From Ascaphus truei (lineage: Eukaryota; Chordata; Amphibia; Anura; Ascaphidae): a stretch of 64,000 nt of DNA. Location: NCBI GenBank assembly GCA_036426205.1, contig CM071579.1, positions 20,340,891 through 20,404,890 of the forward strand, in the 5' to 3' direction. This document shows, in pieces, positions 56,034-64,000 of this stretch (position 1 is its first letter; every line of letters starts with the position of its first letter). A program made the translations under genes and the position numbers. A model generated the notes under the pieces. The model searched no databases. It was given only the letters and a program-made list of their open reading frames with translations, and was not told the DNA's origin.

Positions 56034-56735
56034 AGGGTTGCCAGGTGGCTTGTCCAAAAAAACTGGACACAATGGTAAAAGATGCAACCCCCACGCCCCC
56101 CCAAAAACCATATAAAACATTCCCCCACGCCCCCCGAATACATATAAAACATACCCGCATGCCCCCCGAATACATATAAAACATACCCGCATGCCCCCCG
56201 AATACATATAAAACATACCCGCATGCCCCCCGAATATATATAAAACATACCCCCACCTTCCCAATACATATAAGGTGTCTGAGGCTGACGTGCGCCGGGC
56301 CTCCCTCTCACACCAGGGCGCACCGGATGCCCAGCTGACTTCTGGCGCTGACGTCAGAGGACCCGGCGCGCGTCTGATACCTCGGCGTGGGACAGACGGG
56401 GAGAGAGAAGCCTGCAGTGGGAGAGAGCCGGCATGGTGGCAACTGCTCTGACCGGCCGCCGGCCCCCCTCCGCATTCACTGTCTCCCCCTCCACATCCAC
56501 TGTCCCCCCTCCGCAGCCACCGCCCCCCCTGCACCCACTGCCCGCCCTCCTCTCTGCAGCCACCGCGCCCCTCCCCCCGCCTCCTCTCTGCAGCCGTCGG
56601 CCCCCCGCATCCACCCTGCTTTCGGAGAGAGGTAATACCGGACACATACATGTCCAGTATTACCTTTCATTTTATACCGGACACAGGGGCAAAATACTGG
56701 GCTGTCTGGTTCAAAACCGAACACCTGGCAACCCT
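56034..56735. mobile_element. non-autonomous DNA transposon (702 bp), perfect 14-bp terminal inverted repeats
   Basis: It begins AGGGTTGCCAGGTG and ends CACCTGGCAACCCT, exact complements. It is flanked by the 10-bp direct repeat GGTTGTGACT (56024-56033 and 56736-56745). The true target duplication may be 8 to 10 bp because the edge bases are ambiguous. Longer, imperfect inverted arms extend inward (TTGTCCAAAAAAACTGGACA against TGTCTGGTTCAAAACCGAAC). A roughly 32-bp tandem array (CATATAAAACATACCCGCAT) lies at 56100-56260. No transposase is present. hAT is likely by duplication length but not proven. Confidence 0.85.
56100..56260. repeat. ~32-bp tandem repeat inside the 702-bp element
   Basis: About five units of GCCCCCCGAATACATATAAA ACATACCCGCAT type. 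The open frames through it on the minus strand are periodic (Tyr, Gly, Cys) and not genes. Confidence 0.9.
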
Positions 56736-56885
56736 GGTTGTGACTAATAAAAAGTAGAAACATACTAATTGCATGCCTAGTTCATGGGGCCAGGCCATCC
56801 AATTTATCCTATGTTTAGGAATAAACATATATATGTTGGTTGCTATTAACTGTCCTTTGTCTAGTATAGTATTGTATAGTATATA

Positions 56886-58514
56886 CAGTTAGGTCCGGAA
56901 ATAATTGGACACTGTCACAATTTTCATAATTTTGGCTCTATACGCCACCACAATGGATTTGAAATGAAACAACCAAGATGCAATAGATGTGCAGACTTTC
57001 AGCTTTAATTCAAGGGGTTGAACAAAAATATTGTATGAAACGTTTAGGAATTGCAACCATTTTCATACACAGTCCCCTTATTTCAGGGGCTCAAATGTAA
57101 TTGGACAAATTAACACAATCATAAATAAAATGTTCATTTTTAATACTTTGTTGAGAATCCTTGTCTGGAATGTATGGACATCAGCAAACGCTGGGTTTCC
57201 TCCTTTTTGATGCTTTGCCAGGCCTTTACTGCAGCTGTTGTTTGTTCGTGGGTCTTTCTGCCTTATGTTTTGTCTTCAGCAAGTGAAATGCAAGCTCGAT
57301 CGGGTTGAGATCAGGTGATTGACTCGGCCATTGCAGAATATTCCACTTCTTTGCCTTAAAAAACTCGTGGGTTGCTTTCGCAGTATGTTTTGGGTCATTG
57401 TCCATCTGTAAAGTGAAGCGCCGTCCAATCAACTTCGCTGAATTTGGCTGAATCTGAGCAGATAATATATCCCTATACACTTCAGAATTCATCCGGCTGC
57501 TTCTGTCACATGATCACATGATCACATGATCAATAAACACTAGTGACCCAGTGCCATTGTAAGCCATGCATGCCCATGCCATCACACCGCCTAACCGTGT
57601 TTTACAGATGATGTGGTATGCTTCGGATCATGAGCCGTTCCAAGCCTTCTCCATACTTTTTTCTTCCCATCATTCTGGTACAGGTTGATCTTAGTTTCAT
57701 CTGTCCAAAGAATGCTGTTCCAGAATTGGGCTGGCTTTTTTAGATATTGTTTGGCAAAGTCTAACCTGGCCTTTCTATTCTTGAGGCTTATGAATGGTTT
57801 GCACCTTGTGGTGAACCCTCTGTATTTGCTCTCGTGAAGTCTTCTCTTTATGGTAGACTTGGATAATGATAAGCCTACCTCCTGGAGAGTGTCCTTCACT
57901 TGGCTGGATGTTGTGAAGGGGTTTTTCTTTACCATGGAAAGGATCCTATGATCATCCACCACTGTTGTCTTCCGTGGACGTCCAGGCGTTTTTGTGTTGC
58001 AGAGCTCACCAGTGCGTTCTTTTTTTCTCAGAATGTATCAAACTGTTGATTTGGCCATTCCTAATGTTCCTCCTATCTCTCTGATGGATTTTCTTTTTTT
58101 TTTGCAGCCTCAGGATGCCTTGTTTCACTTGCATTGAGAGCTCCTTTGACTGCATGTTGTGGGTTCACAGCAACAGCTTCCAAATGTGAATGCCACACCT
58201 GGAATCAACTCCAGACCTTTTACCTGCTTAATTGATGATGAAATAACGAAGGAATAGCTCACACCTGTCCATGAAACAGCTTTTGAGTCAATTGTCCAAT
58301 TACTTTTGGTCCCTTGAAAAAGAGGGGGCTACATATTAAAGAGATGTAATTACTAAACCCTTTCTCCAATTTGGATGTGAATACCCTCAAATTAAAGCTG
58401 ATAGACTGCACTTTAAGCCCATATTCATTATTTAACTGTAATTTTAATTTATTTTGGAACACAGCCGAAATAACAAAACTTGTATCAGTGTCCAATTATT
58501 TCCGGACCTAACTG
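56886..58514 (-). mobile_element. Tc1-type transposon, full length (1629 bp)
   Basis: It begins CAGTTAGGTCCGGAAATAAT and ends with the exact complement (ATTATTTCCGGACCTAACTG), flanked by TA on both sides (56884-56885 and 58515-58516), which is the Tc1/mariner target site. Inner inverted repeats continue with TGGACACTG. The internal transposase is on the minus strand and broken. Both ends are intact, so the copy might be mobilisable in trans if an active relative exists. Confidence 0.95.
57150..58155 (-). pseudogene. Tc1-type transposase, frameshifted
   Basis: The minus-strand ATG at 58155 starts a Tc1-type DNA-binding domain (helix-turn-helix, then GRPRKTTVVDDHRILSMVKK near 57960). The catalytic domain has LWTDETKINLYQ (first Asp, about 57680-57690), MDNDPKHTAKAT (second Asp, about 57390) and SPDLNPIELAF (catalytic Glu, about 57290), the DD34E layout. 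Stops and frameshifts lie around 58040, between 57591 and 57492 (with a short ATGATCAC repeat at about 57508-57532), and before the C terminus. The enzyme would have cut and pasted the element at TA sites. This copy is dead. Confidence 0.93.
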
Positions 58515-58516
58515 TA

Positions 58517-59028
58517 TAGCGTTCGGCAGGAGAGACGCAAAAGTAAACCAGTTAAAAATGAGGCTTCCCGAGCTCTCTACTCTACATAGCAGAAATGGCA
58601 GAGAGGACACCCTGCAGGAGATAAACGATACAAGAATCGAACTTAACTTGCTCCTCACCTCCCAGGCTGAGAAAATGTTGAGTTGGTTAAAGAGGAAATT
58701 TTTTGAAAAAGCAAACTAGCCAGATACCATGCTAGCTAAACAATCCGTAATAGGCAACCAAATTATAATATCCACACCATCAGGACCCACAAGGGGGAAG
58801 TGACATCTAACCCCAAACTCATAGTGGAGGTGTTTAAAACATACTATGAAAAGCTGTATAACGGGGAGAAGGTGAGACATAACGGAAATTTTCTGGTGGA
58901 CTCGGCATTGCCAAGGCTGAGTGGTTTGGATTGAGAGTCTCTGCAAAAAGATTTTACAGTTGAAGAGCTAGTAGAGGTTGTAAATCTTAAACCCGCTAAA
59001 GCTCCATGCCCTGACGGGTTCTCTAAAC
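58517..59028 (+). pseudogene. L1/Tx1-type LINE ORF2 remnant, part 1 (pre-RT)
   Basis: The plus-strand reading has LYNGEKV-type sequence, then DFTVEELVEVVNLKPAKAPC and PDGFSK (about 58940-59025), the start of an L1-clade RT. Stops at several points mark it as dead. The 5' part with the endonuclease is missing: the Tc1 element lies directly to its left and no LINE sequence was recognised beyond it. Confidence 0.8.
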
Positions 59029-59376
59029 CAGCGGTGCGCAAACTGTGGGGCGCGACCCCCAGGGGGGGCGCGACACTGCCGACGGGGGGCGCGGGGTTTA
59101 CAGAGGCCGCGCGCGCTTCCCGAAGGCACTTAAATTAAGTGCCGGGGGAGCTGCAGGGCCTCTGTAAACCTAACTTACCGTGGCTCCGGCGGCTTCCTCC
59201 CTGCGGCGCCATGGCAACGCGGCGTCAAAATGACGCTGCGAGGTCATGTGACGTCACGTTGCTATGGCAACGTGACGTCATTACGCCGGAGCGCGGGTAA
59301 GTTGGGGTTGGGGGGGGCGCGGGAGTGAGGGGACAGCCGTCAGGGGGGCGCAGGGAAAAAAGTTTGCGCCCCCCTG
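59029..59376. mobile_element. hAT-like non-autonomous element (348 bp) with 8-bp target duplication
   Basis: It begins CAGCGGTGCGCAAACT and ends AGTTTGCGCCCCCCTG, inverted repeats of the hAT type. It is flanked by a perfect CTCTAAAC duplication (59021-59028 and 59377-59384) that restores the LINE frame when removed. The body is CpG-rich with TGACGTCA-type palindromes and GTTGCTATGGCAACGTGACG. It is related to the fragment at 36887. No coding part. Confidence 0.94.
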
Positions 59377-59384
59377 CTCTAAAC

Positions 59385-59714
59385 TATATTATAAAAAATG
59401 TATTGGGATTCTGGCTCCTCACATCCTAAGGACGTTCCATTCAGTCCTAGCAGGGGCTCCATTCCCGGACCAGATGCTCCAGGCATCCATCTCGTTAATT
59501 CATAAAAAGGGTAAAGACCCCACAATTTGTCAAAGTTAAAGGCCGATTTCATTAATAAATTCGGATATCAAAATTTACTCAAAATTATTGGCCAATAGAT
59601 TGAGCGCTATGCTGCCCTGGCTGATTCACCCGGATCAAGCTGGATTTATTAAAGATAGACAAGCGGCCGACAACACTAGGAGAATTATAGATGTAATTGA
59701 TTTTATTAATACCA
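59385..59714 (+). pseudogene. L1/Tx1-type LINE ORF2 remnant, part 2 (RT)
   Basis: It continues the RT: LAPHILRTFHSVLAGAPFPD, SISLIHKKGKDP, RPISLINSDIKIYSKLLANR and HPDQAGFIKDRQAADNTRRI, ending at DFINT. One stop lies before RPISL. The foldback element starts right after the 14-bp TTTTATTAATACCA. Confidence 0.9.
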
Positions 59715-61263
59715 GTATACACTTATGGTTTACCCCCGCTGCAGCTTAGATATGTAACATAGGAAATGGTGCTGCAAAGGGCATATAACTTAGTACATGG
59801 TAGACAGACAGAGCCCCTATATATAGCACTCTGACTCCAGTGTGAAATGGTGGATTTTAAAATAACTTTATTAAATGACAATGTCGTTAAAATTGGGGTT
59901 TAAACAATGATTAATAATACCAAGTGATTTCTTACTCTATGGAAGTGTATCCAGTTGAGTGTGCAGTGGTATATATAAATGTCCAGTGTTAGGAAAAATC
60001 ACTGCCCTAGCAGTCCTCTATAGAGTGGGATAGCTAGGGTTCTTGATGAAAGTAACGGCAGTTTGAGCCACAGATGTAGTGCCCCTGTAATTTAATAATA
60101 CGTAGGTGCACTCGTGAGTGGGACCTGTACTAGCTGTATGTATACTGCAGCTAATAGTAATTATGATTCGTTTATAACAGATCTGGTCTAAGTGCACCTA
60201 ATGTGTTGTTACTTGCACCACTTATGTTATAGAATATGTAATTATTGCTGTGTGGTGCTTAACACATATATATTCCAGGTATATGATGGTCTAGCTGGAG
60301 TAAATGTGGTCACGTGCACGCGTGGAGGCGGAGTTCATGTACACTGACTCAGTCAGACTTAGAAAGTCAGTGTATCTCAGCCCGTGCACAGTAATGGACC
60401 AAAATAAGATCCAATGATCTTATAAGTCACCACACAGTAACGGCCATATAGTAATACTGGCAATACAATAACCATTTCAATATAGGAAGCCTGAATGCTA
60501 ACCCCCCACTACAGCAATCAGCTCAAGGGGGTCATACATAGAGCAAAACGGCACACCAACACAGATATTAAACCTCAAGTGCCAGATCACCACCACACAT
60601 GTAAAGTACTACCCTATTAGGGGAAGGTTTTCAAGTTGACCGGAATAACCCCTAAAGGAGCAGTACTCAGCTGATAACTCAGTATAAGCTTATACAGTAG
60701 TTACGCAGTGCCACCATATTCACCTGTATATATCTAGTAATACTAGCATTACTCCAGCTAGAACATCATATACCTGGAAATATATGTGTAAGCACCACAC
60801 GCATAATTACATATTCTATAACATAAGTGAGTGCAATAACAACAACATTAGGTGCACTTAGACCTAGATCTGTTATAACGAATCTATAATATACTATTAG
60901 CTGCAGTTATACATACAGCATAGTACAGGTCCCACTCACGAGTGCAACCTACTAGTATTAAATTACAGGGGCACTACATCTGTGGCTCAAAACTGCCGTT
61001 ACTTTCATCAAGAACCCTAGCTATCCCACTCATAGAGGACTGCTAGGGCAGTGATTTTTCCTAACACTGGACATTTATATATACCACTGCACACTCAACT
61101 GGATACACTATTCATAGAGTAAGAATCACTTGGTATTATTTAATCATTGTTTTAACCCCAATATTTTAACGACATTGTCATTTAATAAAGTTATTTTAAG
61201 AAATATCACACATTTCACACGTCAGAGTGCTATATATAGGGGCTCTGTCTGTCTACCATGTAC
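59715..61263. mobile_element. long inverted-repeat (foldback) element (1549 bp) with 14-bp target duplication
   Basis: The insertion is bounded by TTTTATTAATACCA on both sides (59701-59714 and 61264-61277). Two arms of about 510 bases face each other: the left arm 59792-60305 begins AGTACATGGTAGACAGACAG and the right arm 60748-61264 ends with its complement. Arms are very similar with scattered substitutions and small gaps, and they enclose a loop of about 440 bases. The left end carries about 77 bases with no partner on the right. No transposase, RT or Cys-rich domain was found. A 14-bp duplication fits target-primed insertion (LINE or PLE type) better than a cut-and-paste transposase. Confidence 0.9.
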
Positions 61264-62158
61264 TTTTATTAATACCAACAAGATCCCCGGGATTGTGTTA
61301 AGCATAAAAAGCCTTTGACAGAATAGACTGGCCATATCTAGATGCCACGCTGGGGGCGTTCGGGTTCGAGGGCAGAATCTTAAGAGCAATCAAAGCTCTA
61401 TATAACCAGGCCGGCAGCGAGGGTCGTCCATCAGGGCTTTCCTTCAGAGCTTTTCAGAATTAAGAGTGGCACAAGACAGGGCTGCCCGTTATTGCCCCTG
61501 TTGTTCGCCCTAGGCATGGAGCCACTAGCCGCCCAAATCAGAAGTAATCAGGACATATCAGGAATCAAAATTAAGCCGCAATACCATAAAGCGGCGTTAT
61601 ATGCGGATGATGTTATTGTGAAATTATCGCGGCCTCTCACCTCTCTACCCAACCTCTTCTACCTTCTAGGGAAATTCAATAGTGTGTCAGGATTTTAAAT
61701 TATTCAGGCCAAATCTGAAGCCCTCAGCCTGAATATCCCAAATGATATAGTAAAGCTAATAGAGATCAATTTGAATTGGCAATCCAAAGCAATCAAATAT
61801 TTAGGGGTGAATATCACAAAAATGTGAAGTCACTATACAAGGCAAATTATCCTAAACTCTTACAGTCCTTGAGGGGAGAGCTGAGGGAGCGGTCCTCAGG
61901 TGAAATCTCATGGACTGGGAGAATTTACAGTGTTAAGATGAACCTCCTACCCCACTTATTATACCTGTTTCAGACTCTTCCGATACCGTGGTTTCTTTGG
62001 ACATTTTGTCCATGCAATCCCACATTTTTTAATTTATCTGGAGGAATAAGAAACCACGGATTAAAGCGAGAATCTTACAAAGACCTAAGGTGGCTGGAGG
62101 GCTGGCGGTACCTTGCTTGCTTTCATACTACAAGGCGGCTCAATTAAGTCAAATTATA
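61264..62158 (+). pseudogene. L1/Tx1-type LINE ORF2 remnant, part 3 (RT palm, thumb)
   Basis: The RT continues after the foldback: NKIPGIVLSI, KSGTRQGCPLL (about 61460), LLFALGMEPLAAQIR (about 61500) and ALYADDVIVKLSRP (about 61600, the intact YADD active site). A stop follows near 61700. Then comes LGVNITK-type sequence and MNLLPHLLYLFQTLPIP (about 61940). The LFALGMEPLA form is characteristic of the Tx1 branch of L1-like elements. Confidence 0.9.
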
Positions 62159-63041
62159 TGTAGCCCCTCTTCCCGGGGCCAATCGCAGATTGGACCCCCC
62201 CCTCTGTACTAGGGTCTGGCTACGTGTATATGTGTGGTGCATACCTGCTGGCAACAGGAGGGCCTGAGACTCCCGCAATGGTATGGGGGATGACAGGACC
62301 ATGTTACTGGGGTGAATGCCTCCGTCTCATTTAATGGTGCAGCGCCTCCATCTCTGGTAAGCCCCAGGAACGCGGGTGGAATACTTACAGAGAGTCCCCC
62401 ACTCAGGGATGAGAGATTGCAGTCTCACACAGTCTTTCTTCAAAGCAGCAGCAGCTCTTTATTATCACAGTAGCAGGGATAGCAGCAGGATCACAGTCAG
62501 GTACAGGTTCTCTCTCTTCTCCAAACTGTTCTCCTTCAGGATGGTATCTGTGTCCCTGCCACCACCCCAGGTCAAGGGCACCCAGGGTGGGGCTAGCTCT
62601 TCCCTCACCCCCTAAACAGGGTGAGAGGAATTGGTTCACCTAGCTACTATACTTCTAGCAGCCCTACTCAAAGGCCGCAGAATCTCCTTCTCCAGCTGAG
62701 CACTTCATGCACTTCTAACTAGTCACACTGAACTCTGCCAGAACTGACAGGACTGAACTGACAGGACTGAACTGACAGGACTGAACTGACAGGACTGAAC
62801 TGACAGGACTGAACTGACAGGACTGAACTGACTAAATAGGCTGTGCACTGCCCTTTATGACTTTGGCAGGCCCCTCCCCTGTGTCTCTTGCCTTAGACAC
62901 AGGGTCAGGTGACCTACCTCCACCACTCAGAGCAGTGCTTGAAGTGGGGGAAACCCATGATAACTTCTGGCAGCCTGCCCTTACCAGGCCTTATACCAGA
63001 AGGAGGAAAGACCTATAGCCCAATTTCTCACCAGGGCTACA
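62159..63041 (-). mobile_element. solo LTR (883 bp) in the LINE, with 14-bp minisatellite
   Basis: It begins TGTAGCCCC and ends GGGGCTACA-type sequence (AGGGCTACA at 63033-63041). Flanking tetramers are TATA and TGTA, a 4-bp duplication with one change. The polyadenylation-type AATAAAG is on the minus strand (plus CTCTTTATTATC at about 62454). ATGGTATGGGGGATGACAGG, GTGCAGCGCCTCCATCTCTG and CTTACCAGGCCTTA are shared with the LTR at 37392. It contains about 6.5 copies of a 14-bp GAACTGACAGGACT unit at 62741-62832. Confidence 0.78.
62741..62832. repeat. 14-bp minisatellite (GAACTGACAGGACT)n
   Basis: About 6.5 perfect units, inside the LTR above. The perfect identity suggests recent expansion. 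Confidence 0.97.
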
Positions 63042-63560
63042 TGTACATTGGCATCTAGACCCTGTGATGCGTAGGTGGGTGGCTTTAGAGAACGAACTAT
63101 GCGCCCCATTTGGAACTTCGCAACCTAATTTGGTACCCTAAATCTAGGCTTAAAACATTGAACAATCCGCTGCCCTCAGTTCACTCGCAGTCTGGGAGAT
63201 CACCAAATTTAGATGCTCGTTGACTTCAGGGCACTCCCTAATGAGCCCTTTATATGGCAATCCAGACTATGCTGCAGGGCTAGATGGTAAGAACTTCAGA
63301 ATTTGGAGACATCAGGGGTTTAGGAGATTGAAGGATTTGGAGGGTAGAATCACCATTAAAACATTAGAACAGATTAAGTCAGAAAAAGACATCCATAACA
63401 CAGAATTTTTTAGGTACCTCCAAATCCGGCCATTTTATACCAAACACACGATACGTCCTCTGTTGACGAATTTTGAAACGCTCTGTGTGTTGGGCAACAA
63501 CACACGGGGACTAACATCTAGAATGTACAGAGGAGTAAATCGGCTCAGGCAAAGACTTTA
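63042..63560 (+). pseudogene. L1/Tx1-type LINE ORF2 remnant, part 4 (C-terminal)
   Basis: It resumes the LINE after the LTR: RRWVALENELCAP, SGHSLMSPLYGNPDYA, FRIWRHQGFRRLKDLEGRI and FFRYLQIRPFYTKHTIRPL. This is the C-terminal part of ORF2 typical of Tx1-like elements. The frame is lost near 63490-63560. No poly-A-like or simple-repeat tail is evident. Confidence 0.85.
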
Positions 63561-63593
63561 AATCCTCAAAGACAGTCCATTAAATCCTCAAAG
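63558..63593. repeat. 14-bp direct repeat TTAAATCCTCAAAG x2
   Basis: The 14-mer occurs at 63558-63571 and 63580-63593 with an 8-base spacer. It marks the boundary between the LINE remnant and the unidentified sequence to its right. Confidence 0.9.
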
Positions 63594-63599
63594 TTCGTT

Positions 63600-63990
63600 T
63601 TAACGCTTTTTGTGCCTTTCACATTGTCGGACTGTTTCTTTGGCTTCTGACGACACATCCTGGATCTGATTCTCATTGTCTTTATATTGTGGCCCAGAGT
63701 GTCGAGATCTGGAACTATTCAAGGCCAGTGTTGAACTTCGTCCCTTTTGCTGTCCAATCCTTGAACCTTCTTGGTTCTTCTTACTGCAACGTCTTTTCTC
63801 AAGACCATTTTCATTCTTAACAGTAACATTTTTATTTCCCCTATGCGGCAATTATATGGTACTTAGAAGCACCAGTAATTTCGAGCACCTCAACCTTGAC
63901 GGAGTTCTCACCAACTCTGTCTGTACCCTGTGGCAACTCCCCATTGCAGTCGGCAGACTTGTAGTCTTGGGCCTCTCTTTCTCGAGGCAT
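63600..63990 (-). pseudogene. unidentified short reading frame at window edge, frameshifted
   Basis: On the minus strand an ATG at 63990 (MPREREAQDYKSADCN) opens 49 codons to a stop at 63841. A second frame (63851 to 63600, 83 codons) continues directly in another phase and ends at KR-stop. Both are hydrophilic and rich in Lys, Ser, Glu and Asn, and read as one protein-like stretch with a single frameshift. I could not place it in a family. It may be a processed or truncated gene copy, the first exon of a host gene, or a transposon ORF1. No splice donor or poly-A trace was seen. Confidence 0.35.
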
Positions 63991-64000
63991 ACATTTATTC

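Noticed and set aside
55986..56651. 221-codon minus-strand frame rich in Tyr, Cys and Gly
   Set aside because: It reads through the 32-bp tandem repeat inside the non-autonomous DNA element and is periodic.
59715..61263. Foldback element as a hAT or Tc1 MITE
   Set aside because: The ends are not CAG/CTG or TA-CAGT type and the target duplication is 14 bp, which neither superfamily makes.

Overview
The window is vertebrate nuclear DNA, most likely from an amphibian (probably a frog). The reasons are the repeat mix (L2-type and L1/Tx1-type LINEs, a Penelope-like element with a GIY-YIG endonuclease, Ty3/gypsy elements, a Tc1 transposon, several hAT-like non-autonomous elements, LTR fragments), abundant microsatellites, and one recognisable host exon with a vertebrate-style splice donor. 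The species cannot be named from the sequence alone. No bacterial-style genes, operons, rRNA, tRNA or CRISPR arrays were seen.

Layout. 141-938 and 939-2690 are two abutting minisatellites (52-54 bp and about 31 bp units). 2691-24611 has no repeat family or gene I recognise. It holds G-run-dense blocks (2691-2830, 3230-3830) and a roughly 5 kb block (about 7600-12710) that is A-poor, G-over-C skewed and rich in CpG, followed by AT-richer featureless sequence. At about 24.6 kb the character changes, and from there to 64 kb most of the DNA is recognisable transposable elements, many nested.

24.6-33.1 kb: microsatellite, a palindromic MITE, a 49-bp minisatellite, then a dead Ty3/gypsy element on the minus strand. 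Its pol is split by an LTR (29733-32291), which is itself split by a Penelope-like element with an 18-bp target duplication. 33.1-36.5 kb: a long dead L2-type LINE. 36.9-42.9 kb: a hAT-like fragment, a solo LTR with a 4-bp target duplication, microsatellites, and an L2 tail cut by a small LTR. 42.9-46.5 kb: a second dead gypsy element with a 5' LTR, carrying a hAT-like insertion with a perfect 8-bp target duplication. 46.5-50.3 kb: a Penelope-like remnant, a second long L2 copy and a second L2 tail. 50.3-52.0 kb: simple repeats, a CpG-rich patch, and a minisatellite in which every unit holds an ETS-type ACTTCCGG motif.

The only convincing host gene is a first coding exon on the minus strand at 52097-52216. 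It encodes 40 residues (signal peptide and mature N terminus) closely resembling lysosomal/prostatic acid phosphatases (ACP2 best), with a consensus GT donor. Its surroundings look like a promoter: a GC-rich 5' side, three YY1-like repeats upstream and the ETS array just inside intron 1. Downstream exons were not found in the 27 kb that the gene would run into.

52.4-64 kb: more LTRs of one broad family, non-autonomous DNA elements, a full-length but broken Tc1 element (56886-58514), and an L1/Tx1-type LINE (58517 to about 63560) interrupted by a hAT-like element, by a 1.5 kb long inverted-repeat element with a 14-bp target duplication, and by an LTR. An unidentified short reading frame lies at the right edge. 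The most interesting items are the long inverted-repeat element, the acid phosphatase promoter with its ETS minisatellite, the Penelope element with hammerhead-ribozyme-like remnants, and the unexplained composition of the first 24.6 kb.
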